Positions 9,409 through 18,128 of a DNA stretch of 34,410 nt are shown one piece after another. Origin of the DNA: Chitinophaga pinensis (GTDB taxonomy: Bacteria > Bacteroidota > Bacteroidia > Chitinophagales > Chitinophagaceae); the NCBI GenBank assembly GCA_945872815.1, contig CAMCAY010000021.1, positions 1 to 34,410 of the forward strand, read 5' to 3'. A program made the position numbers and the translations under genes. The notes below the pieces were generated by a model, which saw only the letters and a program-made list of their open reading frames with translations, made no database searches and had not been told where the DNA came from. Position 1 is the first letter of the stretch. Each line of letters opens with the position of its first letter.

Positions 9409-9429
9409 CATTTTAAAAATCAACACATT

Positions 9430-10662
9430 ATGTCAAAAATAAAAGTAACCAATCCCGTTGTGGAATTAGATGGTGATGAAATGACCCGAATTATCTGGAA
9501 ATTCATCAAGGACAAGTTAATTCTGCCTTATTTAGAAGTACCCATTCAGTATTATGATCTAGGTATGGAATATCGTGATCAAACGGATGATCAGGTTACC
9601 ATTGACGCAGCTAATGCCATCAAAGCTTGTGGGGTTGGAATAAAGTGTGCAACCATCACTCCTGATGAAGCACGTGTAAAAGAGTTCAACCTGAAACAAA
9701 TGTGGAAGAGTCCTAACGGAACCATTCGTAACATTTTAGATGGCACCGTTTTCAGAGAACCCATTGTTATGAAAAATGTTCCCCGTCTTGTTACAAACTG
9801 GACTGCTCCTATAATAGTAGGTCGTCATGCTTTTGGTGATCAATATCGTGCAACCGACACCGTTATTAAAGGAAAAGGAAAGTTAACCATGACATTTACA
9901 CCAGAAGGTGGTGGCGAACCTCAAGTGTTTGAAGTGTATAATTACAAAGGCGATGGCGTTGCAATGACCATGTACAATACCGATGAAAGTATTTTTGGGT
10001 TTGCACGAAGTTGTTTCAATATGGCTTTGAGCAAAAAATGGCCCTTGTATCTTTCTACTAAAAACACCATCCTAAAAAAATACGACGGAAGATTCAAAGA
10101 TATTTTTGAAGAGGTTTATAAGAATGAATTCAAAACTCAATTTGAAGCAGCAGGTATTGTTTATGAACATCGTTTGATAGATGATATGGTTGCCAGTGCA
10201 TTGAAGTGGAACGGAAATTTTGTTTGGGCATGCAAAAATTACGATGGTGATGTACAAAGTGATACCGTTGCGCAAGGTTTCGGATCTTTAGGATTAATGA
10301 CTTCTGTATTAGTTACACCTGACGGAAAAACTATGGAGTCTGAAGCTGCACATGGTACTGTAACCCGCCACTATCGTGATCATCAGGCAGGTAAACCTAC
10401 CAGTACCAATCCTATTGCCTCCATATTTGCATGGACAAGAGGTTTGGCTTTCCGTGGCAAATTAGATAACAATCAGGAATTGATTAACTTCTGTAATGCT
10501 TTGGAAGCTGTATGTATCGAAACAGTTGAAAGCGGAAAAATGACCAAAGATTTGGCAGTTTGCATTCATGGGAATAAAGTAAGCCATGGAGAACACTATT
10601 TATATACTGAGGAATTCTTAGATGCCATTGACGCTAATCTTAAAGTAAAAATGGGAATGTAA
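9430..10662 (+). CDS. icd: Isocitrate dehydrogenase (NADP+), eukaryote-like homodimeric type
   Basis: TCA-cycle enzyme that converts isocitrate to 2-oxoglutarate with NADP+. From ATG 9430 the protein has 410 residues and its numbering coincides with human IDH1: Ser94 and Arg100 in [11 protein letters not shown], Arg109 in GTVFREPI, Arg132 in [10 protein letters not shown]. This also settles the start, because the upstream ATG 9406 would add eight residues and sits in the -7 promoter element. [11 protein letters not shown] is the NADP-site signature. It is a type II (mitochondrial-like) IDH rather than the E. coli type. It stands alone with its own promoter and a strong terminator. Confidence 0.97.
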   Translation: MSKIKVTNPVVELDGDEMTRIIWKFIKDKLILPYLEVPIQYYDLGMEYRDQTDDQVTIDAANAIKACGVGIKCATITPDEARVKEFNLKQMWKSPNGTIRNILDGTVFREPIVMKNVPRLVTNWTAPIIVGRHAFGDQYRATDTVIKGKGKLTMTFTPEGGGEPQVFEVYNYKGDGVAMTMYNTDESIFGFARSCFNMALSKKWPLYLSTKNTILKKYDGRFKDIFEEVYKNEFKTQFEAAGIVYEHRLIDDMVASALKWNGNFVWACKNYDGDVQSDTVAQGFGSLGLMTSVLVTPDGKTMESEAAHGTVTRHYRDHQAGKPTSTNPIASIFAWTRGLAFRGKLDNNQELINFCNALEAVCIETVESGKMTKDLAVCIHGNKVSHGEHYLYTEEFLDAIDANLKVKMGM

Positions 10663-10681
10663 TTTCAACATTAGTATTACG

Positions 10682-10712
10682 AAAAAACCTTCGGATAATC
10701 CGAAGGTTTTTT
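10682..10712. terminator. Bidirectional intrinsic terminator between icd and the THUMP methyltransferase
   Basis: The arms CCTTCGGA (10688-10695) and TCCGAAGG (10699-10706) enclose a TAA loop, flanked by an A6 run on the left and a T7 run on the right. It works for icd on + and, read on -, for the convergent methyltransferase gene. Confidence 0.9.
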
Positions 10713-10732
10713 TATTGAAACTTTAGATCTTT

Positions 10733-11902
10733 TTAATCCTTTACAACTCTACTTCCTGCGTATAACTCATACTCAAACAATCTGCAATCAATTTTGCCTG
10801 TATAAAATTCTATTCTCCTTTTAGGTTTTAATCCAATTTTTTTTGCAAGCTCCAGATTGCCAGTAAAAATATATCCCCAGTAGCCCTTGCATTGTTGTTT
10901 TAGAAAATCTCCCATTCGTTTGTATGTTTCCTGCAATTCAATCTCATCTCCCAACCTGTCTCCATATTCAGGATTAAAATAAATAACCCCTTGTTCATTT
11001 TCAGGAATTAATGTAGAGGCAAAATCACAAACTTGAAAATCAATCATTTGTTCAACACCTGCAATGCCGGCATTTATCTTGGATATATTTACTGCATCTT
11101 CACTTATATCGGATGCAATTATTTTAATTCCGGCACTATCAATAACTTCCGATTCCATTTCCTTATAAAGTTTTTCATAAGCATTTGTATCATAACCGCA
11201 AACGTGCATGAAAGAATAATTGGTTCTGAATAAACCGGGTTTTCTTTTGGTAGCAAATAAAGCTGCTTCAATGGCTATAGTTCCCGATCCGCACATGGGA
11301 TTGACAAACGCAGATTTTTTATCCCATTGTAAAGCAAGTATATTAGCAGCAGCCAGTGATTCAAGCATCGGTGCTTTACCCGGTATTTTTCTGTATCCAT
11401 GCTTGGATAATGTTTCCCCACTTGTGTCTAAAAATATTTCTGCAAGTGAATCCTTCCAATATAGATGAATAACTACAGCATTCAAATCTGGTCCTGAATC
11501 AGGCCTGCTGCCGGTTTTCTCTCTGAATCTGTCTGCAATGGCATCCTTCACTTTAACATTGGCAAACAAATTATTAGTAATAGTTTCATTGCTGACATTG
11601 CTGCTAATAGAAAAATATTCATTAGAAGGAATCACATTTTCCCATTCTATTTTGATTAATTCTTGGTATAAATCCTGTGCATTATTAGCAGTAAATTCTT
11701 TTAGTGAAAATAATACTTGACTGGCACATCTAAGATGAATATTCAGTTTGATACAATCATTCAAATCACCCAATAATTCAACACCTGTTTTGAAAGTACG
11801 AACCGGCTTAAATCCCAATTCAGTAATCTCAGATAATAAATAAGGTGATAGTCGATTGCTACAGGTTACAACAATCCTGCTTTTAATAGAAAATAAATTC
11901 AT
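10733..11902 (-). CDS. THUMP-domain class I rRNA methyltransferase (RlmL N-terminal type)
   Basis: Predicted SAM-dependent N2-guanine methyltransferase of 23S rRNA, related to the RlmL half of E. coli RlmKL (UPF0020). From ATG 11902 it has 389 residues: a THUMP/ferredoxin-like region (about 5-150) and a Rossmann domain with motif I FVNPMCGSGTIAIEAA (199-214). The catalytic motif IV reads NPEY at 310-313 instead of NPPY; the codon for the third residue is GAA. The frame stays open to 11974, but that start would overlap rfbD, and ATG 11902 begins exactly where the family N-terminus (IKSRIVVTCS) is expected. It follows rfbD by 29 bp and may be read from the sugar operon. Confidence 0.88.
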   Translation of the reverse strand: MNLFSIKSRIVVTCSNRLSPYLLSEITELGFKPVRTFKTGVELLGDLNDCIKLNIHLRCASQVLFSLKEFTANNAQDLYQELIKIEWENVIPSNEYFSISSNVSNETITNNLFANVKVKDAIADRFREKTGSRPDSGPDLNAVVIHLYWKDSLAEIFLDTSGETLSKHGYRKIPGKAPMLESLAAANILALQWDKKSAFVNPMCGSGTIAIEAALFATKRKPGLFRTNYSFMHVCGYDTNAYEKLYKEMESEVIDSAGIKIIASDISEDAVNISKINAGIAGVEQMIDFQVCDFASTLIPENEQGVIYFNPEYGDRLGDEIELQETYKRMGDFLKQQCKGYWGYIFTGNLELAKKIGLKPKRRIEFYTGKIDCRLFEYELYAGSRVVKD

Positions 11903-11931
11903 TGAATTGATTTGATTTGAATAGAAAGATA

Positions 11932-12795
11932 CTAACTCAGTAATTGCATACATTTTTTCAAACTCTCTTTCCATTGTGGAATATCAATTCCATAGACAGA
12001 TTCTATTTTATCTGTAATTAAAACAGAATAATGCGGCCGTTTAGCAGGAACAGGATATGCAGAAGAAGGAATTGGATTAATCTGACAGTTATAATTGCCA
12101 ATTTCTTTTATGGCCAAAGCAAAATCATACCATGAAATTACTCCCTTATTTGAGTAATGGTACATACCAGGTTTAAAATCACTGGAAGAAAAAACAATTT
12201 TAAATATAGCACTTGCCAAATCTGCCGCATAGGTGGGTTTGCCAATCTGATCAGAAACAACACTGATTTCAGGCCTTTCCTGCATTAGTTTCATCATTGT
12301 TTTTACAAAATTTTTTCCGAAATAACTATAGACCCATGATGTACGAATGACAATGGTTTGCGGATTGTTTTCCAACGCAAGTTGCTCACCTAATAATTTA
12401 GAGGATCCATAAATATTTATTGGGCCGGTTGTATCTTCCTCCAAATATCCGTTTTCTTTTTCCCCGTCAAACACATAATCGGTAGAAATATGAATCAGTT
12501 TACAATTGTATTTTTTACAAGCAGTTGCTAAATATCCTACTGCATTTGCATTGATTTCATAAGCAGTTTCCTTATCTTTTTCAGCATTATCTACAGCAGT
12601 ATACGCGGCAGCATTAATGCAACAATCAAAATGATTTTGTGCAAATATTTTTTCAATGGCAAGCTCATCTGTTATAGAAAGCTCTTCTACATCAGTGAAA
12701 ACAAAATCAACACCATTGAAATGCTGGGCAAGTTGCCTGCACTCATTTCCCAATTGACCATTAGCTCCTGTAACCAGAATTTTCTTAACTGACAT
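11932..12795 (-). CDS. rfbD: dTDP-4-dehydrorhamnose reductase
   Basis: Last step of dTDP-L-rhamnose synthesis (NAD(P)H reduction of the 4-keto sugar). From ATG 12795 it has 287 residues; the frame extends two codons upstream to a TTG. The Rossmann motif GANGQLGNE is at 10-18, STDYVFDG contains Thr105, and the catalytic YxxxK is Tyr129/Lys133 (IYGSSKLLGE). It is 17 bp downstream of rfbC. Neither rfbA nor rfbB is in the window, so the first two steps must be encoded elsewhere. Related reductases can make other 6-deoxyhexoses, so rhamnose is the likely but not certain product. Confidence 0.94.
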   Translation of the reverse strand: MSVKKILVTGANGQLGNECRQLAQHFNGVDFVFTDVEELSITDELAIEKIFAQNHFDCCINAAAYTAVDNAEKDKETAYEINANAVGYLATACKKYNCKLIHISTDYVFDGEKENGYLEEDTTGPINIYGSSKLLGEQLALENNPQTIVIRTSWVYSYFGKNFVKTMMKLMQERPEISVVSDQIGKPTYAADLASAIFKIVFSSSDFKPGMYHYSNKGVISWYDFALAIKEIGNYNCQINPIPSSAYPVPAKRPHYSVLITDKIESVYGIDIPQWKESLKKCMQLLS

Positions 12796-12812
12796 CAGCA
12801 ATTATTGAATAA

Positions 12813-13367
12813 TTAAAAGATAAAATTATTAATACAATTTTCAAAAGTAGGATGTAACTTATCCTTATCAGATATGATTTGCTTATCCTCAGGAATTTTC
12901 CAATCTATTTGTAAAGAAGGGTCGTAAAATTGAACACCTGCTTCCAGGTTTTTATTGTAAAAAGCATCGCATTTATAGAATACCTCTGCAGTTTCACTCA
13001 ATACTGAATACCCATGTGCAAACCCTTTTGGAATATAGAGTTGCTTTTTATTTTCAGCAGATAATTCTATAGAAAAATGTTTACCAAATGTCGGAGAACC
13101 TTTTCTTAAATCTATCACTACATCTAATATTATTCCGCTTAAAGCTCTGATAAATTTTGTTTGTGCATCAGGATTCAGTTGGTAATGCATCCCTCTGATA
13201 ACTCCGTATGAAGATTTTGCCTGATTATCCTGAATAAACAACGTATCTACTCCTGACTCTTTGCATGTTTTGTTATTATAACTTTCAAAAAAATAACCTC
13301 TACTGTCTTCATATACTACTGGTTCAAAAATCAATAATCCTGGAAAGTCAGTCTGAATAAATGGCAT
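12813..13367 (-). CDS. rfbC: dTDP-4-dehydrorhamnose 3,5-epimerase
   Basis: Cupin-fold epimerase acting on dTDP-4-keto-6-deoxyglucose; 184 residues, the normal length. Catalytic His61 lies in GVIRGMHYQ and Tyr131 in EVFYKCDAFY, with IPKGFAHGYSVLS as the core cupin signature. Retention of both catalytic residues, including the protonating Tyr, favours a true double epimerase, although related 3- or 5-only epimerases cannot be excluded by eye. It sits between the UDP-HexNAc epimerase (15 bp upstream) and rfbD in a tight same-strand series. Confidence 0.95.
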   Translation of the reverse strand: MPFIQTDFPGLLIFEPVVYEDSRGYFFESYNNKTCKESGVDTLFIQDNQAKSSYGVIRGMHYQLNPDAQTKFIRALSGIILDVVIDLRKGSPTFGKHFSIELSAENKKQLYIPKGFAHGYSVLSETAEVFYKCDAFYNKNLEAGVQFYDPSLQIDWKIPEDKQIISDKDKLHPTFENCINNFIF

Positions 13368-13382
13368 TTCTGTTAAATTGGT

Positions 13383-14360
13383 TTATTTAAAAAAATTTAT
13401 TGTTTCTACAAGTCCTTCATTAAATGAAACAGTGGGATGATATCCTAATAATTCCTTTGCTTTAGAAATGTCGGCAAGAGAATTTCTGATATCACCCATT
13501 CTTGGAGAACGATATACAGGCTGCCAATCACTTTGTAATAAATCAGCGCAAGTTTGATACAATTGATTAACGGAAAACTGTTCACCTACTGCCACATTAT
13601 AAACTTGATTGAATGCATCAGCATGTTGCGATAGCATCCCCTTGATATTTATCTGAACTGCATTTTCAACAAAAGTGAAATCTCGGGTCTGCTCTCCATC
13701 TCCATTGATAAAAAACTCTTTTCTGTTCATTAACCCTTTTATAAACAATGGTATAACCGCAGCATAAGGTCCGTCAGGATCCTGCCTAGGTCCAAAAATA
13801 TTGAAATATCTGAATCCCATTATTTTCATTCCGTAAATATCGGAAAACACTTGAGCGTATAGTTCATTGGTTTTTTTTGTCGCAGCATAGGGCGACAAAC
13901 ATTTTCCTGTTTTATACTCTACTTTAGGCAAACTTTTTTCGTCACCGTATACAGAAGAAGAGGAAGCATAAACAAATACCTTTACTTTTTTTTCAACAGC
14001 AGCATGTAACATGTTTGCGAATCCTCCCACATTGACATCATTAAAATAAATGGGTTCTTTTATAGATCGAGGAACAGAGCCTAATGCAGCTTGATGACTG
14101 ATATAATCGATTCCTTCACATGCCTGCATGCAAGTGTCTATATTTCTGATATCTCCCTCAATAAACTCAAAAGCTTTGTATTTTTTAATTTCCGCAAGAT
14201 TTGATTCAAATCCGTTTGCCATATTATCCAATATCCTTACCTTCTTAGCTCCGTTTTTCAACAAGTATTCAGCAATATGACTGCCAATAAATCCTGCACC
14301 TCCTGTTACCAGAAATGAGGATTGAGTAATATCTGCTGTATGAAAAACGGTTTGCGGCAT
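13383..14360 (-). CDS. wbpP: UDP-N-acetylglucosamine(uronate) 4-epimerase, WbpP/TviC type
   Basis: Extended SDR that interconverts C4 epimers of UDP-HexNAc or the corresponding uronic acid; 325 residues. The N-terminal NAD site is VTGGAGFIGSH (18-28), catalytic Tyr158 and Lys162 lie in SPYAATK, and SSSSVYGD is the active-site serine stretch. The blocks SHQAALGSVPRSI, FRYFNIFGPRQDPDGPYAAVIP and INGDGEQTRDF closely follow Pseudomonas WbpP and Vi-antigen TviC, setting it apart from GalE. It lies 22 bp after the UDP-HexNAc dehydrogenase gene, the same pairing as in Vi-antigen and WbpO/WbpP loci. Together they predict UDP-GalNAcA. Confidence 0.9.
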   Translation of the reverse strand: MPQTVFHTADITQSSFLVTGGAGFIGSHIAEYLLKNGAKKVRILDNMANGFESNLAEIKKYKAFEFIEGDIRNIDTCMQACEGIDYISHQAALGSVPRSIKEPIYFNDVNVGGFANMLHAAVEKKVKVFVYASSSSVYGDEKSLPKVEYKTGKCLSPYAATKKTNELYAQVFSDIYGMKIMGFRYFNIFGPRQDPDGPYAAVIPLFIKGLMNRKEFFINGDGEQTRDFTFVENAVQINIKGMLSQHADAFNQVYNVAVGEQFSVNQLYQTCADLLQSDWQPVYRSPRMGDIRNSLADISKAKELLGYHPTVSFNEGLVETINFFK

Positions 14361-14382
14361 TTATTTTTTTCGCTGTTCTATT

Positions 14383-15675
14383 TTATAAAGTCCAGTAATG
14401 TCTGCTATTAATTTTACCTCTTAAAAAACCTTTTAAGTCTGCAATCATCGCATTTTCTTTAGAAATAGAAGCAAAGTAAGCATCGTCTAATTGTTTATAT
14501 TCGTTATGAGGAACCGAAATGATGATTGCATCATAATCATTGGAAAGATTTTCAGTTAACTCAAATCCATATTCATGATAAAGTTGTTTGCCGCTTGCAT
14601 TAGGATCTGAAACATGAACATTAAGAGAAAAAAGCTTTAATTCTTTTACTACTTCTGCTACTTTGCTATTTCGTATATCACTTACATTTTCCTTGAAAGT
14701 AGCTCCCATGATCAACACCTTACTGTGTTTAATATTTCCATTGTATTGAATGATATGCTGTAAAACTTTTTTCGCTACATACTCAGCCATACCGTCATTG
14801 ATAACCCTTCCTGCAAGAATAACCTGACTTTCATAACCCAGTTGTTTTGATTTGTGTGTAAGGTAATAAGGATCTACTCCAATACAATGACCTCCAACCA
14901 ACCCTGGTTGAAATTTTAAAAAATTCCATTTTGTGCTAGCTGCATCTAGAACATCAAAAGTATTGATGTTCATTTTGTCAAAAATAATTGACAACTCGTT
15001 CATTAATGCGATGTTAAGATCCCGTTGAGTGTTTTCTATAATTTTAGCTGCTTCCGCTACTTTAATGGATGGAGCTTTATGAACACCTGCCTTTACAACT
15101 AACTCATAAACCTTGGCAATTTCATTCAAGCTATCTTCACAACATCCACTAACTACTTTTGTAATGGTACTGATGGTATGCTCTTTATCTCCTGGATTGA
15201 TTCTTTCAGGAGAATAACCAATTTTATAATCGACTATTTTTTTCAATCCGGATATTTTTTCTATAATTGGAACACAATCTTCTTCTGTACATCCTGGATA
15301 TACGGTACTTTCATACACAACATAATCTCCTTTCATTAATATCTTACCGATGGTCTCGCTTGCTTTTTGAATCGGAATCAAATCAGGTACATTGTGATCA
15401 TCAACCGGTGTAGGTACAGCAACAATATAAAAATGGGCTTTTTTCAAAACCTCTAGATCGTTGGTGAATTCTATATCACAATCTTGAAAATCTTTTGAGT
15501 CTAATTCATTGCTGGGATCAATTCTCTTTTTCATCAACGCTATTCTATCTGCATTGATATCAAAACCAATTACTTTAATTTTTTTTGCAAACTCAAGTGC
15601 AATCGGAAGACCTACGTAGCCCAACCCTATTACCGCAAGTGTTTTTTTCTTATTTAATAACTCCTGGTATATCAT
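14383..15675 (-). CDS. wbpO: UDP-N-acetylhexosamine 6-dehydrogenase (TviB/WbpO type)
   Basis: NAD-dependent four-electron oxidation of the C6 hydroxyl of UDP-GlcNAc or UDP-GalNAc to the uronic acid. From ATG 15675 it has 430 residues; the longer frame begins with a TTG (15696) that overlaps the preceding stop, so the ATG is preferred. The NAD site is VIGLGYVGLPIA at 15-26, PTPVDDHNVPDL is at 89-99, and catalytic Cys264 lies in GLVGGHCIGVDPYYL. The HCIGVDPYYL form marks the UDP-HexNAc dehydrogenase branch, unlike the GGSCFPKD of the Ugd in the same operon. GlcNAc versus GalNAc preference cannot be decided here. Confidence 0.92.
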   Translation of the reverse strand: MIYQELLNKKKTLAVIGLGYVGLPIALEFAKKIKVIGFDINADRIALMKKRIDPSNELDSKDFQDCDIEFTNDLEVLKKAHFYIVAVPTPVDDHNVPDLIPIQKASETIGKILMKGDYVVYESTVYPGCTEEDCVPIIEKISGLKKIVDYKIGYSPERINPGDKEHTISTITKVVSGCCEDSLNEIAKVYELVVKAGVHKAPSIKVAEAAKIIENTQRDLNIALMNELSIIFDKMNINTFDVLDAASTKWNFLKFQPGLVGGHCIGVDPYYLTHKSKQLGYESQVILAGRVINDGMAEYVAKKVLQHIIQYNGNIKHSKVLIMGATFKENVSDIRNSKVAEVVKELKLFSLNVHVSDPNASGKQLYHEYGFELTENLSNDYDAIIISVPHNEYKQLDDAYFASISKENAMIADLKGFLRGKINSRHYWTL

Positions 15676-15692
15676 GTAAACGCTCTCTTTAA

Positions 15693-16679
15693 TCAATATT
15701 TTCTGCTGATGAATTCCAATGGTTCTTTGTTTAATTCTTCCGGAGTAAGACCCTTAAAATAATCGTAGGTGATTTTCAGACCTTCTGCCCTATTGACTTT
15801 CGGCTCCCAACCCAATATTTCCTTTGCTTTGGTGATATCAGGTTTTCTTTGCTTAGGATCATCCACAGGTAATGGTTTATACGCTATCTTTTGATTGGAT
15901 CCTGTTATTTTTAAAATTTCATCTGCAAAATCCTTTAAAGAAATTTCATCCGGGTTGCCAATATTTACAGGATAGACATAATCACTCATCAACAATCTGT
16001 AAATGCCTTCAACCAAATCGTCTACATAGCAAAAACTTCTTGTTTGACTTCCATCTCCAAAAACAGTAAGGTCTTCTCCCCTCAATGCTTGTCCTATAAA
16101 AGCTGGCAAAGCTCTTCCATCATTCAGTCGCATACGTGGACCATACGTATTGAATATGCGAACAATTCTTGTTTCTACCTGATGAAAATTATGGTATGCC
16201 ATCGTCATGGCTTCCTGAAAACGTTTTGCTTCATCATACACACCCCTTGGCCCAACAGGATTTACATTGCCCCAATATTCCTCGGTTTGAGGATGAACCA
16301 AAGGATCCCCATATACTTCACTCGTACTTGCAACCAATATTCTTGCTTTCTTAGCTAACGCAAGACCTAAACAATTATGCGTTCCCAAAGAACCAACCTT
16401 CAATGTCTGAATGGGAATTTTTAAATAATCAATCGGACTGGCTGGAGAAGCGAAATGTAAAATATAATCCAAATCGCCTGGAACGTGAATGAATTTCGAA
16501 ACATCATGATGATAAAATTCAAATTCCTTCAACTTAAAAAGATGTTCAATGTTTTTCAAATCACCGGTAATAAGATTGTCCATACCCACTACATCAAATC
16601 CTTCACGTATAAATCTGTCACATAAATGCGAACCGAGAAATCCGGCCGCACCAGTTATTAAAACTCTTTTTTTTCTCAC
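15693..16679 (-). CDS. uxs: UDP-glucuronate decarboxylase (UDP-xylose synthase)
   Basis: Extended SDR that oxidatively decarboxylates UDP-glucuronate to UDP-xylose; 328 residues. The NAD site is [12 protein letters not shown] (8-19), TSEVYGDP contains the acid Glu121, catalytic Tyr148/Lys152 lie in GVYDEAK, and [15 protein letters not shown] and [15 protein letters not shown] blocks are typical of UXS. The start is GTG 16679, with no in-frame ATG nearby upstream. It lies 23 bp after ugd, which makes its substrate, so the pair forms a two-step UDP-Glc to UDP-Xyl route. No Arn-type formyltransferase domain is present. Confidence 0.93.
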   Translation of the reverse strand: MRKKRVLITGAAGFLGSHLCDRFIREGFDVVGMDNLITGDLKNIEHLFKLKEFEFYHHDVSKFIHVPGDLDYILHFASPASPIDYLKIPIQTLKVGSLGTHNCLGLALAKKARILVASTSEVYGDPLVHPQTEEYWGNVNPVGPRGVYDEAKRFQEAMTMAYHNFHQVETRIVRIFNTYGPRMRLNDGRALPAFIGQALRGEDLTVFGDGSQTRSFCYVDDLVEGIYRLLMSDYVYPVNIGNPDEISLKDFADEILKITGSNQKIAYKPLPVDDPKQRKPDITKAKEILGWEPKVNRAEGLKITYDYFKGLTPEELNKEPLEFISRKY

Positions 16680-16702
16680 AGCAATAATTTTTTAATAATA
16701 AA

Positions 16703-18031
16703 CTATCCGATTATTTTTCTACCAACACTTTCATAGTGATATCCCAATTGCTCCATTGAAGATAAATCAAAGAGATTTCTTCCATCAAAAATCACCTTGT
16801 TTTTCAGTAAGCCCGACAACTGATCAAAATCAGGGGTTCTGAATTCGTTCCACTCTGTAGCGATAATCAATGCATCAGCTTTTTGCAAAGCATCATATTG
16901 ATTTTCAGCAAATCTGATTTTATCGCCTAGTACTTGCTTAGAGTTGGGCATAGCTTCTGGATCAAAAGCGGAAACAGTTGCTCCTTTGCTTAACAAAGCA
17001 TCAATCATATAAAATGCCGGAGCTTCTCTGATATCATCTGTATTCGGTTTGAAAGCAAGCCCCCATATTGCAAAATGCTTTCCATTAAGATTCCCTTGGA
17101 AATATTTTTCAATTTTTGGAATAAGATAAAGCTTCTGCAACTCATTCACTTCCATCACCGCATCCAAAATTTTAAAATCATATTTTACTTCGTGAGAAGA
17201 TTTCGATAAAGCTTGCACATCTTTCGGAAAACAACTTCCTCCGTAACCTATTCCCGGAAATAAAAATCTTTTTCCGATTCTTTCGTCACTGCCTATTCCT
17301 TTTCGAACCATATCCACATCGGCTCCTAATTTTTCACATAGCTGAGCAATTTCATTCATAAAACTAATCTTCACTGCAAGGAAAGAATTGGCTGCATATT
17401 TAGTAAGTTCAGCAGATTTCTCATCCATGAATATAATTGGATTTCCCTGACGTACAAATGGAGCATACAATTCATTCATTATTTTCTTAGCCGCTTCAGA
17501 ATCTGTTCCAATAACCACTCTGTCGGGCTTCATAAAATCCTCCACCGCTACTCCTTCTCTTAAAAACTCAGGATTACTGACTACATCAAAGGATGCACTT
17601 AAATCTTGCACAGCATTCGACAAAACAGCATTTCTTACTTTTTCTGCTGTTCCGACAGGCACCGTACTTTTATCTATAATTACTTTGTAATCGCCGGACT
17701 TTAAAATTTTACCAAGATGAGCGGCTACATTTAAGATATAGGATAAATCAGCACTTCCATCTTCTCCTGGTGGTGTGGGTAAAGCCAGAAAGATTATTTT
17801 GGCATTTTCTACTGCCTGCTCAATAGAAGTGGTAAAATGAAGTCGTCCTTCTTTTTGATTTCTTAAAAATAATTTTTCAAGCCCCGGTTCAAAAATGGTA
17901 ATTTGTCCGCTTGATAATTTTTCAACTTTTTGGGTGTCTATATCTACGCAAGTAACATTGTTTCCTGTTTCAGCAAAACAAGTTCCCGTTACTAAACCGA
18001 CATATCCAGTTCCGATAACAGCAATTTTCAT
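16703..18031 (-). CDS. ugd: UDP-glucose 6-dehydrogenase
   Basis: Oxidises UDP-glucose to UDP-glucuronate with two NAD+; 442 residues, full length. The NAD site is GTGYVGLVTGTCFAE (7-21), the middle signature NPEFLREG, and catalytic Cys267 lies in GYGGSCFPKDV, diagnostic for Ugd. The C-terminal UDP-binding domain follows (WGLAFKPNTDDIREAP). It begins an apparent operon (ugd-uxs-wbpO-wbpP-rfbC-rfbD) with gaps of 15-23 bp and has its own -7 element in the 97-bp gap from the upstream aminotransferase. Confidence 0.96.
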   Translation of the reverse strand: MKIAVIGTGYVGLVTGTCFAETGNNVTCVDIDTQKVEKLSSGQITIFEPGLEKLFLRNQKEGRLHFTTSIEQAVENAKIIFLALPTPPGEDGSADLSYILNVAAHLGKILKSGDYKVIIDKSTVPVGTAEKVRNAVLSNAVQDLSASFDVVSNPEFLREGVAVEDFMKPDRVVIGTDSEAAKKIMNELYAPFVRQGNPIIFMDEKSAELTKYAANSFLAVKISFMNEIAQLCEKLGADVDMVRKGIGSDERIGKRFLFPGIGYGGSCFPKDVQALSKSSHEVKYDFKILDAVMEVNELQKLYLIPKIEKYFQGNLNGKHFAIWGLAFKPNTDDIREAPAFYMIDALLSKGATVSAFDPEAMPNSKQVLGDKIRFAENQYDALQKADALIIATEWNEFRTPDFDQLSGLLKNKVIFDGRNLFDLSSMEQLGYHYESVGRKIIG

Positions 18032-18057
18032 TTGTTAGTTTGGTTTTTAATTTTGGT

Positions 18058-18065
18058 CAAATGTA
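18058..18065 (-). promoter_or_regulatory. Promoter -7 element of ugd operon
   Basis: On the minus strand TACATTTG matches TAnnTTTG, 26 bp before the ugd ATG. No TTTG -33 box is found at 19-21 bp; that position instead carries the short dyad TACCA-T-TGGTA (18083-18093). Confidence 0.5.
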
Positions 18066-18128
18066 ATAGCCTTGAAATAATTTACCATTGGTATGATTTT
18101 ATTTTAATAACTATTTTATAATAGGATA

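Noticed and set aside
9406..9429. icd starting at ATG 9406
   Set aside because: This ATG lies inside the TAATTTTG promoter element, and residue numbering from 9430 coincides with human IDH1.
11903..11974. THUMP methyltransferase starting at 11974, overlapping rfbD
   Set aside because: The extra 24 codons have no family counterpart and would overlap rfbD; ATG 11902 gives the expected N-terminus.
16044..16358. 104-codon plus-strand open frame inside uxs
   Set aside because: It is antisense to conserved UXS sequence, its translation is low-complexity-like and has no family features.
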